Source of the DNA: Ureibacillus thermophilus
Lineage (GTDB): Bacteria > Bacillota > Bacilli > Bacillales_A > Planococcaceae
NCBI RefSeq assembly: GCF_004331915.1
Contig: NZ_CP036528.1
Span: 1,378,567-1,442,566 of the forward strand
Reading direction: 5' to 3'
Length of the DNA stretch: 64,000 bases
Both the position numbers and the translations under genes were made by a program. The notes under the pieces were generated by a model. It saw only the letters and a program-made list of their open reading frames with translations. It had not been told where the DNA came from and did no database searches. Position 1 is the stretch's first letter. Each line of letters begins with the position of its first letter. Shown here in pieces: positions 20,730 to 30,268 of the stretch.

Positions 20730-21251
20730 ATGGAATGGTTAAATGTGGGCCGCATTGTTAACACCCATGGCATTCGGGGAGAGGTTAGAGTTCTCTCTTC
20801 CACTGATTTTGAAGAGATTCGATTTAAAAAAGGATCCAAACTGGCCATTTTTAAAAATGACCGTTCAGAACCGATATGGGTGATTGTTGAAAATGCCAGA
20901 AGACATAAAAACTTTATTTTATTGACTTTTGAAGGTTATGATAACATCAATCAAGTGGAGCCATTTAAAAACAGCCTATTAAAAATATCAAAAGACCAAT
21001 TAAACGAAGATGAATTGGAAGAAAATGAATACTATTATTTTGAAATCATTGGCTGCCAAGTTTATTCAGAGGAAGGCGAACATCTAGGTGAAATCAGCAA
21101 TATTTTGGAAACAGGTGCCAATGATGTTTGGGAAATGAAAGATCAAAAAGGAAAAAAATACTATATTCCATACATTGAAGATGTCGTAAAAGAGATTGAT
21201 GTGGACAATAAACGGATTACCATTCATGTGATGGAAGGATTATTATCATGA
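20730..21251 (+). CDS. rimM: Ribosome maturation factor RimM
   Basis: 173 residues starting [21 protein letters not shown], the family hallmark, with a C-terminal PRC-barrel ([29 protein letters not shown]). It assists maturation of the 30S head around S19. The ATG lies 8 bases after an agaggtg site. The stop overlaps the trmD start by 4 bases (ATGA), so the two are co-translated. Confidence 0.97.
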   Translation: MEWLNVGRIVNTHGIRGEVRVLSSTDFEEIRFKKGSKLAIFKNDRSEPIWVIVENARRHKNFILLTFEGYDNINQVEPFKNSLLKISKDQLNEDELEENEYYYFEIIGCQVYSEEGEHLGEISNILETGANDVWEMKDQKGKKYYIPYIEDVVKEIDVDNKRITIHVMEGLLS

Positions 21252-21985
21252 AAATACATGTGCTTACATTATTCCCGGAAATGTTTCCAGGGGTGTTTGG
21301 TTCATCTATTTTAAAAAAAGCCCAAGAAAAAGGACTTGTGGAAATTCATGTTTCCAATATCCGAGATTTTAGCGACAATAAACATAAACAAGTAGACGAT
21401 TATCCTTATGGCGGGGGAGCGGGCATGGTATTGAAGCCGGAGCCGGTGTTTCGTGCGGTTGAGGAGATTACCCAAGGTAAGAATCCCCGAATCATCCTGA
21501 TGTGTCCACAAGGTGAAAGGTTTACTCAGAAGAAAGCGGAAGAGCTGGCGCAAGAAGAGGAACTGGTATTGATTTGTGGGCATTATGAAGGATACGATGA
21601 GCGCATACGGGAGTATTTAGTGACCGATGAAATCTCGATTGGGGATTTTGTGCTCACAGGCGGTGAAATACCGGCAATGGCGGTCATTGATGCGGTCGTA
21701 CGTTTAATTCCAGGCGTATTGGGACAAGAAGCTTCCCATATTCATGATTCCTTTTCCACAGGGCTATTGGAGCATCCTCATTACACAAGACCCCAAGACT
21801 TTAGAGGAATGAAAGTGCCGGACGTGCTTCTCTCTGGAAACCATCAAAAAATTGAAGAATGGCGAATGGAACAGTCGCTGAAGCGCACTTTTGAGCGGAG
21901 ACCTGATTTATTGGAGCAAATGGAATTGACGCCAAAACAAAAGGCGTATATCGAAACATTAAAAAGAAAAAGTACAGAAAGATGA
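21248..21985 (+). CDS. trmD: tRNA (guanine-N1)-methyltransferase TrmD
   Basis: 245 residues. It methylates G37 of tRNAs to prevent frameshifting. The SPOUT trefoil knot is marked by [28 protein letters not shown] and [13 protein letters not shown]; the C-terminal half is helical. Length is normal. It follows rimM with a 4-base overlap. Confidence 0.98.
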   Translation: MKIHVLTLFPEMFPGVFGSSILKKAQEKGLVEIHVSNIRDFSDNKHKQVDDYPYGGGAGMVLKPEPVFRAVEEITQGKNPRIILMCPQGERFTQKKAEELAQEEELVLICGHYEGYDERIREYLVTDEISIGDFVLTGGEIPAMAVIDAVVRLIPGVLGQEASHIHDSFSTGLLEHPHYTRPQDFRGMKVPDVLLSGNHQKIEEWRMEQSLKRTFERRPDLLEQMELTPKQKAYIETLKRKSTER

Positions 21986-22055
21986 ATATTTTAAAAGCTG
22001 GATTAATATGAATAAACATCCCTTTTAGTAGATTGTTTGTCTCTTCGGATTTCGC

Positions 22056-22084
22056 TTGCATATTGACTTGAATTATGTTATTAT
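22056..22084 (+). promoter_or_regulatory. Promoter of rplS
   Basis: TTGCAT, a 17-base spacer and TATTAT preceded by TGT (extended -10). A start near 22091 would give a leader of about 85 bases. Confidence 0.65.
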
Positions 22085-22090
22085 TCACTT

Positions 22091-22174
22091 TGTGCTTCTA
22101 TGGGAAGCGTTAATTACGATGTTCCGCTGTAGTGGCAATACTATATGAACATTCGATATAAGGGGAGAAAAAAG
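22091..22174 (+). promoter_or_regulatory. Probable L19 leader (5' untranslated region of rplS)
   Basis: The leader between the predicted transcription start and rplS has short complementary segments (ggaa at 22107 region with ttcc, agcg with cgct). Firmicute rplS mRNAs often carry a structured L19 leader thought to bind the protein and give feedback control. The assignment rests on position and on visible pairing only; I could not test it against the family model. Confidence 0.4.
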
Positions 22175-22519
22175 ATGTCAAATATTATTGCTGAAATTAC
22201 AAAAGAACAACTTCGCACAGACCTTCCTGAATTCCGTCCTGGTGATACAGTTCGCGTACACGTGAAAATTCTAGAAGGTAACCGCGAACGTATCCAAGCA
22301 TTCGAAGGCGTTGTCATCAAACGTCGTGGCGGCGGAATCAGCGAAACATTTACTGTACGTAAAGTTTCTTACGGTGTAGGTGTTGAACGTACATTCCCTC
22401 TACACTCACCAAAAATTGCGAAATTAGAAGTTGTTCGTCGTGGTAAAGTACGTCGTGCAAAACTTTACTATCTACGCAATTTACGCGGAAAAGCAGCACG
22501 TATCAAAGAAATTCTATAA
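22175..22519 (+). CDS. rplS: 50S ribosomal protein L19
   Basis: 114 residues from [31 protein letters not shown], with the characteristic [11 protein letters not shown] and [14 protein letters not shown]. It lies at the interface of the two subunits. The ATG at 22175 follows an aagggga site; an upstream in-frame ATG at 22145 lies in the leader and is not used in homologs. It has its own promoter and terminator, so it can be controlled apart from trmD. Confidence 0.97.
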   Translation: MSNIIAEITKEQLRTDLPEFRPGDTVRVHVKILEGNRERIQAFEGVVIKRRGGGISETFTVRKVSYGVGVERTFPLHSPKIAKLEVVRRGKVRRAKLYYLRNLRGKAARIKEIL

Positions 22520-22529
22520 TTTTTCTACT

Positions 22530-22560
22530 AAGGGGGCTTTGTTTCAAAAAGCCTCCTTTC
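22530..22560 (+). terminator. Terminator after rplS
   Basis: Stem aagggggcttt / aaagcctccttt (one mismatch) followed by a T-rich run. Confidence 0.75.
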
Positions 22561-22566
22561 TTTTGC

Positions 22567-22596
22567 TTGTCATGAAGTATAAAAATGGAATAGAAT
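22567..22596 (+). promoter_or_regulatory. Candidate promoter of the signal peptidase gene
   Basis: TTGTCA, an 18-base spacer and TAGAAT, 31 bases before the GTG start of the signal peptidase gene. Confidence 0.5.
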
Positions 22597-22626
22597 GTAG
22601 ATAGCAGGTTTGGAGGGGACGCTCTC

Positions 22627-23190
22627 GTGGAAAAAGGCAAAAAAGAAAAAAGTGAGATTTGGGAATGGACGAAGGCGTTAATTATCGCTCTTCTCATTGC
22701 TGTCGTTATACGATATTTTTTATTTACTCCCATCGTAGTTGATGGAGATTCTATGATGCCGACTTTAAAAGATGGGGATAAGATGATTGTCAATAAAATC
22801 GGTTATCGTTTAGGAGAACCAAAGAGATTTGATATCGTTGTGTTCCATGCTCCGGAAGGAAAAGACTATATTAAACGAGTTATCGGTCTTCCAGGGGAGC
22901 ATATTGAATATAAAGATGATCAGCTCTATGTCAATGGTGAACCGATTGATGAACCTTATTTGGATGAATATAAGTCCCAACTTTCAGAAGGCCAATTAAC
23001 GCAAGATTTTACTCTTGAAGATATCGACCCGAATATGGATGTTATTCCAGAAGGGTATGTGTTTGTCATGGGAGATAACCGACGCTACAGCAAAGATAGC
23101 CGACATATAGGTGTTGTCAGCATCGATAAAATCGTTGGTAAAACCAATGTTGTCTTTTGGCCTTTAAGTGAAGTAAAAATTGTGAAATAA
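22627..23190 (+). CDS. lepB: Type I signal peptidase
   Basis: 187 residues, the short Gram-positive Sip type. One N-terminal membrane anchor ([17 protein letters not shown]) is followed by the catalytic Ser in GDSMMPTL, the general-base Lys in [10 protein letters not shown] and the conserved [14 protein letters not shown] box. It cleaves signal peptides of secreted proteins on the outer face of the membrane. The GTG start follows a ggagggg site. B. subtilis also carries a signal peptidase-like gene near rplS and ylqF in some relatives. Which of several Sip paralogs this is cannot be told. Confidence 0.94.
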   Translation: MEKGKKEKSEIWEWTKALIIALLIAVVIRYFLFTPIVVDGDSMMPTLKDGDKMIVNKIGYRLGEPKRFDIVVFHAPEGKDYIKRVIGLPGEHIEYKDDQLYVNGEPIDEPYLDEYKSQLSEGQLTQDFTLEDIDPNMDVIPEGYVFVMGDNRRYSKDSRHIGVVSIDKIVGKTNVVFWPLSEVKIVK

Positions 23191-23227
23191 AAGAGCGGAG
23201 TAGCTGTTCAACTCCTTTTCTTTTTTT
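23191..23227 (+). terminator. Terminator after the signal peptidase gene
   Basis: Short stem ggagt / actcc extended by weak A-T pairs, followed by a long T-rich run. It overlaps the approach to the rbgA ribosome site, so it may be only a partial stop. Confidence 0.5.
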
Positions 23228-23246
23228 GGCGAAAGGAGGAACTCAA

Positions 23247-24122
23247 GTGACAATTCAATGGTTTCCGGGACACATGGCGAAAGCAAAGCGGGAAGTTCAG
23301 GAAAAGTTAAAACTGGTGGATATTGTTTTTGAACTTGTGGATGCCCGCCTGCCGCTATCTTCAAGAAATCCGATGATTGATGAAGTGATTCAGCAAAAAC
23401 CAAGGTTGATTTTATTAAATAAAGCGGATATGGCAGACGAATCCGAAACGAAAAAATGGATTGAATATTTTTCAAATAAAGGGTTTAAAGCGGTTGCCGT
23501 CAATTCCTTCCAAGGAAAAGGGCTGCAACAAGTAACGAAAGCTGCCCAAGAGATTTTAGCGGACAAGTGGGCGCGCATGAGAGCAAAAGGCATGAAAAAC
23601 CGCGCCATCCGTGCAATGATTGTGGGAATACCGAACGTAGGAAAGTCCACATTAATCAATCGATTGGCTAAAAGAAACGTAGCCAAAACAGGAAATACTC
23701 CTGGTGTGACGAAAGCTCAGCAATGGGTGAAGGTCGGAAAAGAGCTGGAACTTTTGGACACGCCAGGGATTTTATGGCCGAAATTCGAAGATCCAGAAGT
23801 GGGATTGAAGCTTGCGCTGACGGGAGCAATTAAAGATGCCATTATCAATATGGAAGATTTGGCCGTCTACGCATTGAACTTTTTGTCCACCCATTACCCA
23901 GAACAAATGCGGGAGCGTTATGGAATCGACTCGGTAGATGAGGAAATCGTGAAAACTTTTGACCATATTGGAAGATTGCGCAATGTGTTAGGCGCAGGCG
24001 GTGAAATTGATTATGACCGTGTATCGGAGTTGATTGTCCGAGACATTCGCAATTTAGAATTAGGAAAGCTGACCTTTGATTTTGTGGAAGAAGAATTAGA
24101 AAAAGAAACGGTTGAAAATTAA
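23247..24122 (+). CDS. rbgA: Ribosome biogenesis GTPase RbgA (YlqF)
   Basis: 291 residues from GTG at 23247, starting [17 protein letters not shown] as in B. subtilis. The GTPase is circularly permuted: G4 LNKADM comes before G1 [14 protein letters not shown] and G3 DTPGI. A C-terminal helical ANTAR-like domain binds rRNA. RbgA is essential for late 50S assembly in B. subtilis, enabling L16 joining. The start is chosen after an aaaggagg site; earlier in-frame codons lack support. It ends at a strong bidirectional terminator. Confidence 0.96.
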   Translation: MTIQWFPGHMAKAKREVQEKLKLVDIVFELVDARLPLSSRNPMIDEVIQQKPRLILLNKADMADESETKKWIEYFSNKGFKAVAVNSFQGKGLQQVTKAAQEILADKWARMRAKGMKNRAIRAMIVGIPNVGKSTLINRLAKRNVAKTGNTPGVTKAQQWVKVGKELELLDTPGILWPKFEDPEVGLKLALTGAIKDAIINMEDLAVYALNFLSTHYPEQMRERYGIDSVDEEIVKTFDHIGRLRNVLGAGGEIDYDRVSELIVRDIRNLELGKLTFDFVEEELEKETVEN

Positions 24123-24126
24123 TGGA

Positions 24127-24175
24127 AAAACCATCCGTCAAGTTTGAAATAAGAAACTTGATGGATGGTTTTTTA
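24127..24175. terminator. Bidirectional terminator between rbgA and the lipoprotein gene
   Basis: Long stem (about 18 bp with one mismatch), with T runs at both outer edges. It serves the convergent rbgA and minus-strand lipoprotein transcripts. Confidence 0.85.
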
Positions 24176-24676
24176 TTATGCAGGCATTTCGGTTGGAGTT
24201 GGAGTGGAGTAGCCTTCTTGATATTTTTCGTCGATATATGTCCTAATTTCTTGAATGGATTTCCCATCTTTGGCTAGTTTTGCTGATTCAACGGCAATCT
24301 CCAAGCAAACTTGGCAGCGGGTTCCGTGGTCATCCCAAAGCACTTCATCTTCCCGAATTTCTGCGATGAAGCAATTTAAACTGCTTCTGTGGCCTGCTGA
24401 TTCCCCACATCCGCAATAGCAAGGAATCCACTCTAATACATCAGCATATTCTAAAGCGATTTTATATACAGCTGACACTGTTTCATGTTTTTCCTTTAAA
24501 AAAGCAGGCAATTCCTCCTTAGCAGTAAGTTCCTGCAAATCTCCGGACAACGGATTGTGCTGCGTATGGCTTTCTTCATGATGTTCCATTGGACTTTTCT
24601 TTTCATGTTGTGCTGATTCCTCATTGCAGGCAATTAGCAGGATTAAAAGTATCAATACAATGTACAGTTTATTCAT
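24176..24676 (-). CDS. PCYCGC-motif lipoprotein
   Basis: 166 residues from ATG at 24676, chosen because a ggagg site lies just upstream; an in-frame ATG at 24691 is less likely. The signal peptide ends in a lipobox (LLIAC), so the mature protein should be lipid-anchored outside the cell. A His/Glu-rich linker (EHHEESHTQHN) follows, then IPCYCGCGESAGHRSSLNCF with four Cys, and later RCQVC. This is the PCYCGC family of Bacillales, of unknown function. The Cys/His content suggests metal or redox chemistry, which is inference. It is absent from this locus in B. subtilis. Confidence 0.85.
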   Translation of the reverse strand: MNKLYIVLILLILLIACNEESAQHEKKSPMEHHEESHTQHNPLSGDLQELTAKEELPAFLKEKHETVSAVYKIALEYADVLEWIPCYCGCGESAGHRSSLNCFIAEIREDEVLWDDHGTRCQVCLEIAVESAKLAKDGKSIQEIRTYIDEKYQEGYSTPTPTEMPA

Positions 24677-24711
24677 TTTTTTTTCCTCCATGACCTATTC
24701 TATTCCCCATC

Positions 24712-24741
24712 ATTATAAAATAAATTGATGGGCCAGTACAA
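24712..24741 (-). promoter_or_regulatory. Promoter of the PCYCGC lipoprotein gene
   Basis: On the minus strand, TTGTAC, an 18-base spacer and a perfect TATAAT (24717-24712), about 36 bases before the start codon. Confidence 0.65.
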
Positions 24742-24824
24742 CAGGGGTAGAATAACTCTATAGTCTTATAAGCTATGGAATGAAACCGATATAAAATAAA
24801 AATAGGAGAAAGAATGAGTTTTAT

Positions 24825-25604
24825 ATGAAAACAATAAAAGAAATTGTAGAAGCGTTAAAAAACGCGAAAACCTATGAACCATGGATGCAGGAACTAGAAA
24901 AGGACGAACGGGCAAGCGTACAAAAAGCTTTTTTGCAATTTCAAAAACGGATGGAAAAACAAAAAAAATTACATGAACAATTCCGGCAAAAACAATCTTT
25001 TGACGAAAGTTTCCTTCCCTTTGAAGGCGCTTATTTAGCGGGAGTGGATGAAGCGGGAAGAGGGCCTTTAGCCGGACCGGTCGTGACTTGCGCTGTCATT
25101 TTGCCTAAAGATTGCCCGGAGTTGGTTGGAGTTAACGATTCAAAACAACTTTCCAAAAAGAAACGGGCGGAATTTGCAGAGATTATAAAAAAACACGCCA
25201 TCGATTATTACATTCATTTTCAAAGTGCGGAAGTCATTGATGAAATCAATATTTTAGAAGCGACAAAACAATCGATGAAAACATGCGTAGAAAATTTAAA
25301 AATTCGTCCGGATTTTGTCATTGCGGATGCCGTCTCAATTCCAATAGATATACAACAAGAAGCGATAGTAAAGGGCGATGCGAAAAGCCTTGCCATTGGC
25401 GCGGCATCCATATTAGCGAAACATGAACGGGATTTATATATGGAAGAACTACATAAACAATATCCTCAATACGGATTCGACAAAAACGCCGGATACGGCA
25501 CAAAGGAACATTTGGAAGCCATTGAACGGTTTGGACCGACTGTTCATCATCGGAAAACCTTTGAACCAATTAAATCCATGCTAGAGGAGAAGGTGAAGCT
25601 ATGA
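24825..25604 (+). CDS. rnhB: Ribonuclease HII
   Basis: 259 residues. It removes ribonucleotides and RNA primers from DNA-RNA hybrids. The N-terminal helical extension of about 65 residues is typical of Bacillales RNase HII. The catalytic core starts with GVDEAGRGPLAGPVV (metal-binding Asp and Glu), then NDSKQLSKKKR, and continues to DFVIADAVS and AGYGTKEHLEAI. Its end overlaps the start of ylqG by 4 bases. Confidence 0.96.
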   Translation: MKTIKEIVEALKNAKTYEPWMQELEKDERASVQKAFLQFQKRMEKQKKLHEQFRQKQSFDESFLPFEGAYLAGVDEAGRGPLAGPVVTCAVILPKDCPELVGVNDSKQLSKKKRAEFAEIIKKHAIDYYIHFQSAEVIDEINILEATKQSMKTCVENLKIRPDFVIADAVSIPIDIQQEAIVKGDAKSLAIGAASILAKHERDLYMEELHKQYPQYGFDKNAGYGTKEHLEAIERFGPTVHHRKTFEPIKSMLEEKVKL

Positions 25605-27649
25605 CCATTCCTTCCTTTCAACCGATTCAAAATCAGCAGATGAACGTTCAAAAAAGCCCTTTAGTATTAAAACAAGGGCAAGTTTTTTATGGCAGTGTAA
25701 AACAATTATATCCAAATCAAACAGCCGAAATTCAAATAGGCGGGCATCGGCTTGTGGCAAAGCTAGAAACGCCTTTAAAGGTGGGAGATGCGCATTTTTT
25801 TCAAGTGACAAGCACAAATCCTGAAGCGCAATTGAAAGTGGTTTCTGGGCCTATTGTGAAGGATTCTTTGAATGTGCAGCAATTGATGGAATCTTTAAAT
25901 TTGCCAAAGAGCCAAGAGATGCAGCAATTGTTGTCCCATTTTCTTAAAAATCAACTGCCGATTGCAAAGGAGCAATTGCTGCAAGCAGAGAGCTGGTTAA
26001 AAAATTTGCCGGAGGGCGTATTAAAGCAGGAAGCGCTGCAAGCATTGCAAAAATTGGTGGATTTAAAAATCCCATTTACAGAAGAAGGGTTTAAAGCGCT
26101 CCTTTTTGGTTCTAAAACAAATGGCATCACAAAAAATCTCGAGCAATTTGTTAAGTTGCTTGAACAAAATAGCCAAATATCCCCGCAAGTAAAAGCCAAT
26201 CTATTCAATGCCATAGAGTCCATTGCCAAACCTTTTCAAACTGAAAAAGCTGGGATGATGATTGCTCGTTCTATAAACATTCTTTTGCAAAGTGAACAAG
26301 GAGCAAATTCAAAAGACGCGTTGAATCTTTTAATTCAAGGTTCAGCGTTGAAAAACGAAGGATTGAATGAAGCAAAGCTTGCATCCAGCGAACTACCTGC
26401 AAACCAAGCTTCTAAAGAGGCTAAAATTTTAACAAATGGGCCGACGCCTAGAAACGAGACATTGAACGCCTTCAAAGAAGCGAAACTATTGGCCAAAGAT
26501 TCTGCAGTAAAAACGGCAGCGTTAAATATTTTAAAAGAAGCAGCCATATTGCCGAAGGAAGCTAACTTAGAAAATTGGTTGAATTTGCTCAAAGTTTCTT
26601 CCCGCAACGAAACGGCAGGAAGCTTTATTTCCCAACTGCAATTTAACTCCAACCCGTCAATGGCTCAAAAGATTCAACAAATTACACAGTTTATTGAAAA
26701 TGAACCAAACTTATCGGCACAGCAAAAAAATGCCATCCACCAACTGGTCAAATCTTTTGAAGGATCTAATCATAGCGAGCAATTAGTGAAACAGCTTCAT
26801 ACAGAACTTTTAAAAGCTTATTCAGAACAAACACTTAATGGAATATTCACAAAAGAACAAGGTATTTCCCCAAAGGTTCAACTTTTGTCGCTTTTAAAAC
26901 ACGAATTGGCTGAAAATCCCGAAATCGCATTAAAAAATATAGCCAAAATTTTTGAAAATTCGAACGAACAGGCAACAAAGGCGATGCTCGCAGAATCGGA
27001 AGCAACGCTGCTTTCCAAATTAAACGGCCAAGGGATGGAAAAAGCCATTCATACGATTTTAAAAAACCTTGGATTGAGCTTTGAAGCGGCATTGAACAAA
27101 AATGCAGATATCGAAACAATGATGCAGTCTTTAAAGCCTCAATTGTTGTTGCTCGTGCAGGATGAACATTCACCGGCGGAATTAAAAAATGCGGCAGAAA
27201 TCCTTCTTGCACGCTTAAATGGCATGCAGCTTTTATCCGGAGAAGCAGGACATCAGCATCAAATCATCATGCAAATTCCATTGCACTTTTTAGGAAAACA
27301 GGTGGATGCGACGGTTCAATGGAATGGCAGAATGAATAAAGATGGTAAAATTGATTCCGATTTTGCTCGAATTCTATTCTATTTAAATCTGGAGGCTTTA
27401 AAAGAAACGGTCATTGATATGCAAGTGCAAAATCGAATTGTGACGATTTATGTATACAATGAACAAAAAGGGTTGGAAGTATTTGCAGAGCCATTGAAAA
27501 AAACATTAAAAGCCGGCTTGGAAGAAAGAAATTATCATCTATCTGGCGTAATGTTTAAACCTTTCGCGAAAAAGGAAAGTCTATCAAAAACAATGGAAAA
27601 AGGCAATGATTGTAAGACGCCTCATAAGGGGGTAGATATTCGCATATGA
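25601..27649 (+). CDS. ylqG: YlqG-like protein with FliK-type ends
   Basis: 682 residues, low-complexity and rich in Gln, Asn, Lys and Leu. The first 80 residues form a beta-rich segment (GQVFYGSVKQLYPNQTAEIQ). The long middle is helical, with internal repeats of ALNxxKEAxLL type. The last 110 residues (from MQIPLHFLGKQV) resemble the hook-length-control C-terminal domain of FliK: paired beta strands, then FAEPLKKTLKAGLEERNYHL. B. subtilis has ylqG in the same place with unknown function. It overlaps rnhB and ylqH by 4 bases each. The FliK relation is my reading of the pattern, not a search result. Confidence 0.75.
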   Translation: MTIPSFQPIQNQQMNVQKSPLVLKQGQVFYGSVKQLYPNQTAEIQIGGHRLVAKLETPLKVGDAHFFQVTSTNPEAQLKVVSGPIVKDSLNVQQLMESLNLPKSQEMQQLLSHFLKNQLPIAKEQLLQAESWLKNLPEGVLKQEALQALQKLVDLKIPFTEEGFKALLFGSKTNGITKNLEQFVKLLEQNSQISPQVKANLFNAIESIAKPFQTEKAGMMIARSINILLQSEQGANSKDALNLLIQGSALKNEGLNEAKLASSELPANQASKEAKILTNGPTPRNETLNAFKEAKLLAKDSAVKTAALNILKEAAILPKEANLENWLNLLKVSSRNETAGSFISQLQFNSNPSMAQKIQQITQFIENEPNLSAQQKNAIHQLVKSFEGSNHSEQLVKQLHTELLKAYSEQTLNGIFTKEQGISPKVQLLSLLKHELAENPEIALKNIAKIFENSNEQATKAMLAESEATLLSKLNGQGMEKAIHTILKNLGLSFEAALNKNADIETMMQSLKPQLLLLVQDEHSPAELKNAAEILLARLNGMQLLSGEAGHQHQIIMQIPLHFLGKQVDATVQWNGRMNKDGKIDSDFARILFYLNLEALKETVIDMQVQNRIVTIYVYNEQKGLEVFAEPLKKTLKAGLEERNYHLSGVMFKPFAKKESLSKTMEKGNDCKTPHKGVDIRI

Positions 27650-27918
27650 AAGAAAAACGAAAGGAAGCGATTGCCCTTTTATATAATCCTGAAGACACAA
27701 GTCCAAGAGTAGTGGCAAAAGGGAAAGGGAAAATTGCGGAAAATATTCTTCAAAAAGCGGAGGAGCATCATGTTCCAATCTATGAAGATCCAAATCTTGT
27801 AGAACTATTGGGACAACTAGATTTAAACGAATCCATCCCCCCCGATTTGTATGAAGCGGTGGCGGAAGTTTTCGCTTTTATTTATCGTTTAGACAGAAAA
27901 ATTAGTTCAAATAGTTGA
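27646..27918 (+). CDS. ylqH: YlqH, FlhB C-terminal-domain-like protein
   Basis: 90 residues resembling only the cytoplasmic tail of the export protein FlhB. Compare VAEVFAFIYRLDRKI here with VAEILAYVYRIKRKI at the end of FlhB at 60671-61759. The self-cleaving NPTH loop is replaced by NPEDTSPRVVAKGKG, so normal autocleavage is not expected. It is co-translated with the FliK-like ylqG. A role in flagellar export switching is possible but unproven. Confidence 0.85.
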   Translation: MKEKRKEAIALLYNPEDTSPRVVAKGKGKIAENILQKAEEHHVPIYEDPNLVELLGQLDLNESIPPDLYEAVAEVFAFIYRLDRKISSNS

Positions 27919-27952
27919 CAAGATTATAGCGATATTGTAAAAGTAAAAGGGT

Positions 27953-28050
27953 ATTATGTGCATAATGCAGAAAAAAATGTCTAAAACTAGTTTATTTTTA
28001 CGAAAAACGAGAATATAGACATTTGATAAACATTTGATTAAAATAATAAT
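27953..28050 (+). promoter_or_regulatory. sucC upstream region: inverted repeats and candidate promoter
   Basis: Contains a perfect 14-bp palindrome ATTATGTGCATAAT (27953-27966) and a second inverted repeat AAATGTCTA / TAGACATTT (27975-27983 with 28016-28024). The right arm overlaps a candidate -35 TTGATA (28023-28028), followed 16 bases later by AATAAT. The repeats look like operators; no regulator is known to me for these sites. Confidence 0.45.
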
Positions 28051-28094
28051 AGTCAGAATTTTTTTCCGATTATTGGTGAATTGGAGGATGGCAA

Positions 28095-29255
28095 ATGAAT
28101 ATCCATGAGTATCAGGGGAAGGAAATACTTAGAAACTATGGAGTGGCAGTTCCGAACGGCAGAGTCGCTTTTTCTCCAGAAGAGGCTGTAAAAGTGGCGA
28201 AGGAACTTAATTCAAATATTATTGTAGTAAAAGCGCAAATCCATGCAGGCGGACGAGGAAAAGCTGGCGGGGTAAAAGTGGCGAAAAATTTAGATGAGGT
28301 ACGAGCATACGCAAAAGAATTGCTAGGAAAAAAATTAGTCACAAAACAAACAGGTCCTCAAGGAAAAGAAGTTAAACGCCTTTATATTGAAGAAGGCTGC
28401 GAAATAAAAAAAGAGTATTATTTAAGTTTCATATTAGACCGTTCCACTTCCCGAATTACTGTGATGGGTTCTTCTGAAGGCGGAATGGAAATTGAAGAAG
28501 TGGCGGAACAATCACCTGAGAAAATTTTCAAAGAAGTGATTGATCCGGTGACAGGTTTATTACCATTCCAAGCGAGAAGATTGGCGCTTAACATGGAAAT
28601 TCCTACAAAATTACTAAATCAAGCTGTTAAACTTATGATTGGATTATATACAGCTTTTGTAGAAAAAGATGCTTCTATTCTTGAAATTAATCCACTTGTT
28701 TTGACAGAAGACGACAAAATTATGGCGCTAGATGCGAAATTTAATTTTGATGGCAACGCCCTTTATCGTCATCCTGATATTGTTGAACTACGTGATTTTG
28801 ATGAAGAAGACCCGAAAGAAATTCAAGCATCCAAATATGATTTGAACTATATTTCCTTGGATGGAAATATTGGTTGCCTTGTAAACGGTGCAGGGCTTGC
28901 GATGGCTACCATGGACACAATCAGCTACTATGGGGGCTCTCCAGCCAACTTCTTGGATGTTGGAGGCGGTGCAAATACAGAAAAGGTGACGGAAGCATTT
29001 AAAATTATTCTTTCCGATCCAAATGTAAAAGGTATTTTCATCAATATCTTTGGGGGAATTATGAAATGTGATGTCATCGCAGAAGGTGTTGTTGCTGCAG
29101 CGAAAGAAGTAGGTCTAAACGTTCCGTTAGTTGTTCGCTTGGAAGGGACAAATTCCAAACTCGGAAAAGAAATATTAAATCAATCCGGTTTAAATATTAT
29201 CGGTACAACTTCAATGGCTGAAGGCGCACAAAAAATCATTGAACTTGTAAAGTAA
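28095..29255 (+). CDS. sucC: Succinyl-CoA synthetase beta subunit
   Basis: 386 residues starting [17 protein letters not shown]. The ATP-grasp domain includes [18 protein letters not shown] (nucleotide site) and LEINPLVLT; the C-terminal half has [15 protein letters not shown] and [15 protein letters not shown]. It makes ATP or GTP from succinyl-CoA in the TCA cycle together with sucD. It has a ggagg site and starts a two-gene operon ended by a terminator after sucD. Confidence 0.98.
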   Translation: MNIHEYQGKEILRNYGVAVPNGRVAFSPEEAVKVAKELNSNIIVVKAQIHAGGRGKAGGVKVAKNLDEVRAYAKELLGKKLVTKQTGPQGKEVKRLYIEEGCEIKKEYYLSFILDRSTSRITVMGSSEGGMEIEEVAEQSPEKIFKEVIDPVTGLLPFQARRLALNMEIPTKLLNQAVKLMIGLYTAFVEKDASILEINPLVLTEDDKIMALDAKFNFDGNALYRHPDIVELRDFDEEDPKEIQASKYDLNYISLDGNIGCLVNGAGLAMATMDTISYYGGSPANFLDVGGGANTEKVTEAFKIILSDPNVKGIFINIFGGIMKCDVIAEGVVAAAKEVGLNVPLVVRLEGTNSKLGKEILNQSGLNIIGTTSMAEGAQKIIELVK

Positions 29256-29273
29256 GAAAGGCTGGGGAGTAGA

Positions 29274-30176
29274 ATGGCGATTTACGTAAATAAAGATACG
29301 AAAGTCATTGTTCAAGGAATTACCGGAGATACAGCTTTATTTCACACAAAACAAATGTTGGAATATGGTACGAAAATCGTAGCAGGTGTGACACCTGGTA
29401 AAGGTGGACAAATTATTGAAGGAGTACCTGTCTTTAATACGGTGGCTGAAGCAAAAGCAGCAACAGGCGCCAATGCTTCTGTTATTTTCGTTCCTGCACC
29501 ATTTGCCGCCGATGCGATTATAGAAGCGGTGGAAGCAGAATTGGAATTTACATGTTGCATTACTGAACATATTCCAGTTTTAGACATGGTGAAAGTTAAG
29601 CGTTATATGGAAGGGAAGAAAACCCGCTTACTAGGGCCAAACTGTCCTGGACTCGTGACAGCTGAAGAATGCAAAATTGGAATTATGCCGGGATATATTT
29701 TGAAAAAAGGGCATGTAGGAATTGTATCCCGCTCCGGTACATTAACTTATGAAGCGGTACACCAATTAACGGAAGCAGGTATTGGGCAAACAACAGCGGT
29801 TGGTATCGGTGGTGACCCGGTAAATGGCACAAGTTTCGTAGATGTATTAAAAGAATTTAATGAAGATCCGGAAACGTATGCGGTTGTAATGATTGGAGAA
29901 ATTGGCGGTACTGCGGAAGAAGAAGCGGCGGCTTGGATTAAAGAAAACATGAGAAAACCGGTTGTCGGATTCATCGCTGGTCAAACAGCCCCTCCTGGTA
30001 AACGAATGGGACATGCGGGAGCAATTATTTCCGGTGGGAAAGGTACAGCAAAAGAAAAAATTAAAGCGATGAATGATGCGGGAATTGAGGTTGCACCAAC
30101 ACCATCCGTCATCGGGGAAACATTAATTAAAGTTTTGAAAGAAAAAGGACTATACGAAAAATGTAAAACCCATTAA
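29274..30176 (+). CDS. sucD: Succinyl-CoA synthetase alpha subunit
   Basis: 300 residues. The CoA-binding Rossmann domain opens with [25 protein letters not shown] follows, and the phosphorylated active-site His lies in [12 protein letters not shown] near residue 246. It forms a complex with SucC. It follows sucC by 18 bases with a short ggggag site and is closed by a terminator. Confidence 0.98.
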   Translation: MAIYVNKDTKVIVQGITGDTALFHTKQMLEYGTKIVAGVTPGKGGQIIEGVPVFNTVAEAKAATGANASVIFVPAPFAADAIIEAVEAELEFTCCITEHIPVLDMVKVKRYMEGKKTRLLGPNCPGLVTAEECKIGIMPGYILKKGHVGIVSRSGTLTYEAVHQLTEAGIGQTTAVGIGGDPVNGTSFVDVLKEFNEDPETYAVVMIGEIGGTAEEEAAAWIKENMRKPVVGFIAGQTAPPGKRMGHAGAIISGGKGTAKEKIKAMNDAGIEVAPTPSVIGETLIKVLKEKGLYEKCKTH

Positions 30177-30179
30177 ACT

Positions 30180-30214
30180 AAAAAGTGTAGCGCCATTGTG
30201 CGTTACACTTTTTC
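30180..30214 (+). terminator. Terminator after sucD
   Basis: Stem aaaaagtgtagcgc / gcgttacacttttt (one G-U pair) with a T-rich 3' arm. Confidence 0.85.
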
Positions 30215-30268
30215 ATTCCCTTTCTATATTTATGGCGGTCACAAATCATTTCTTGAAGGAGTGGTTCA

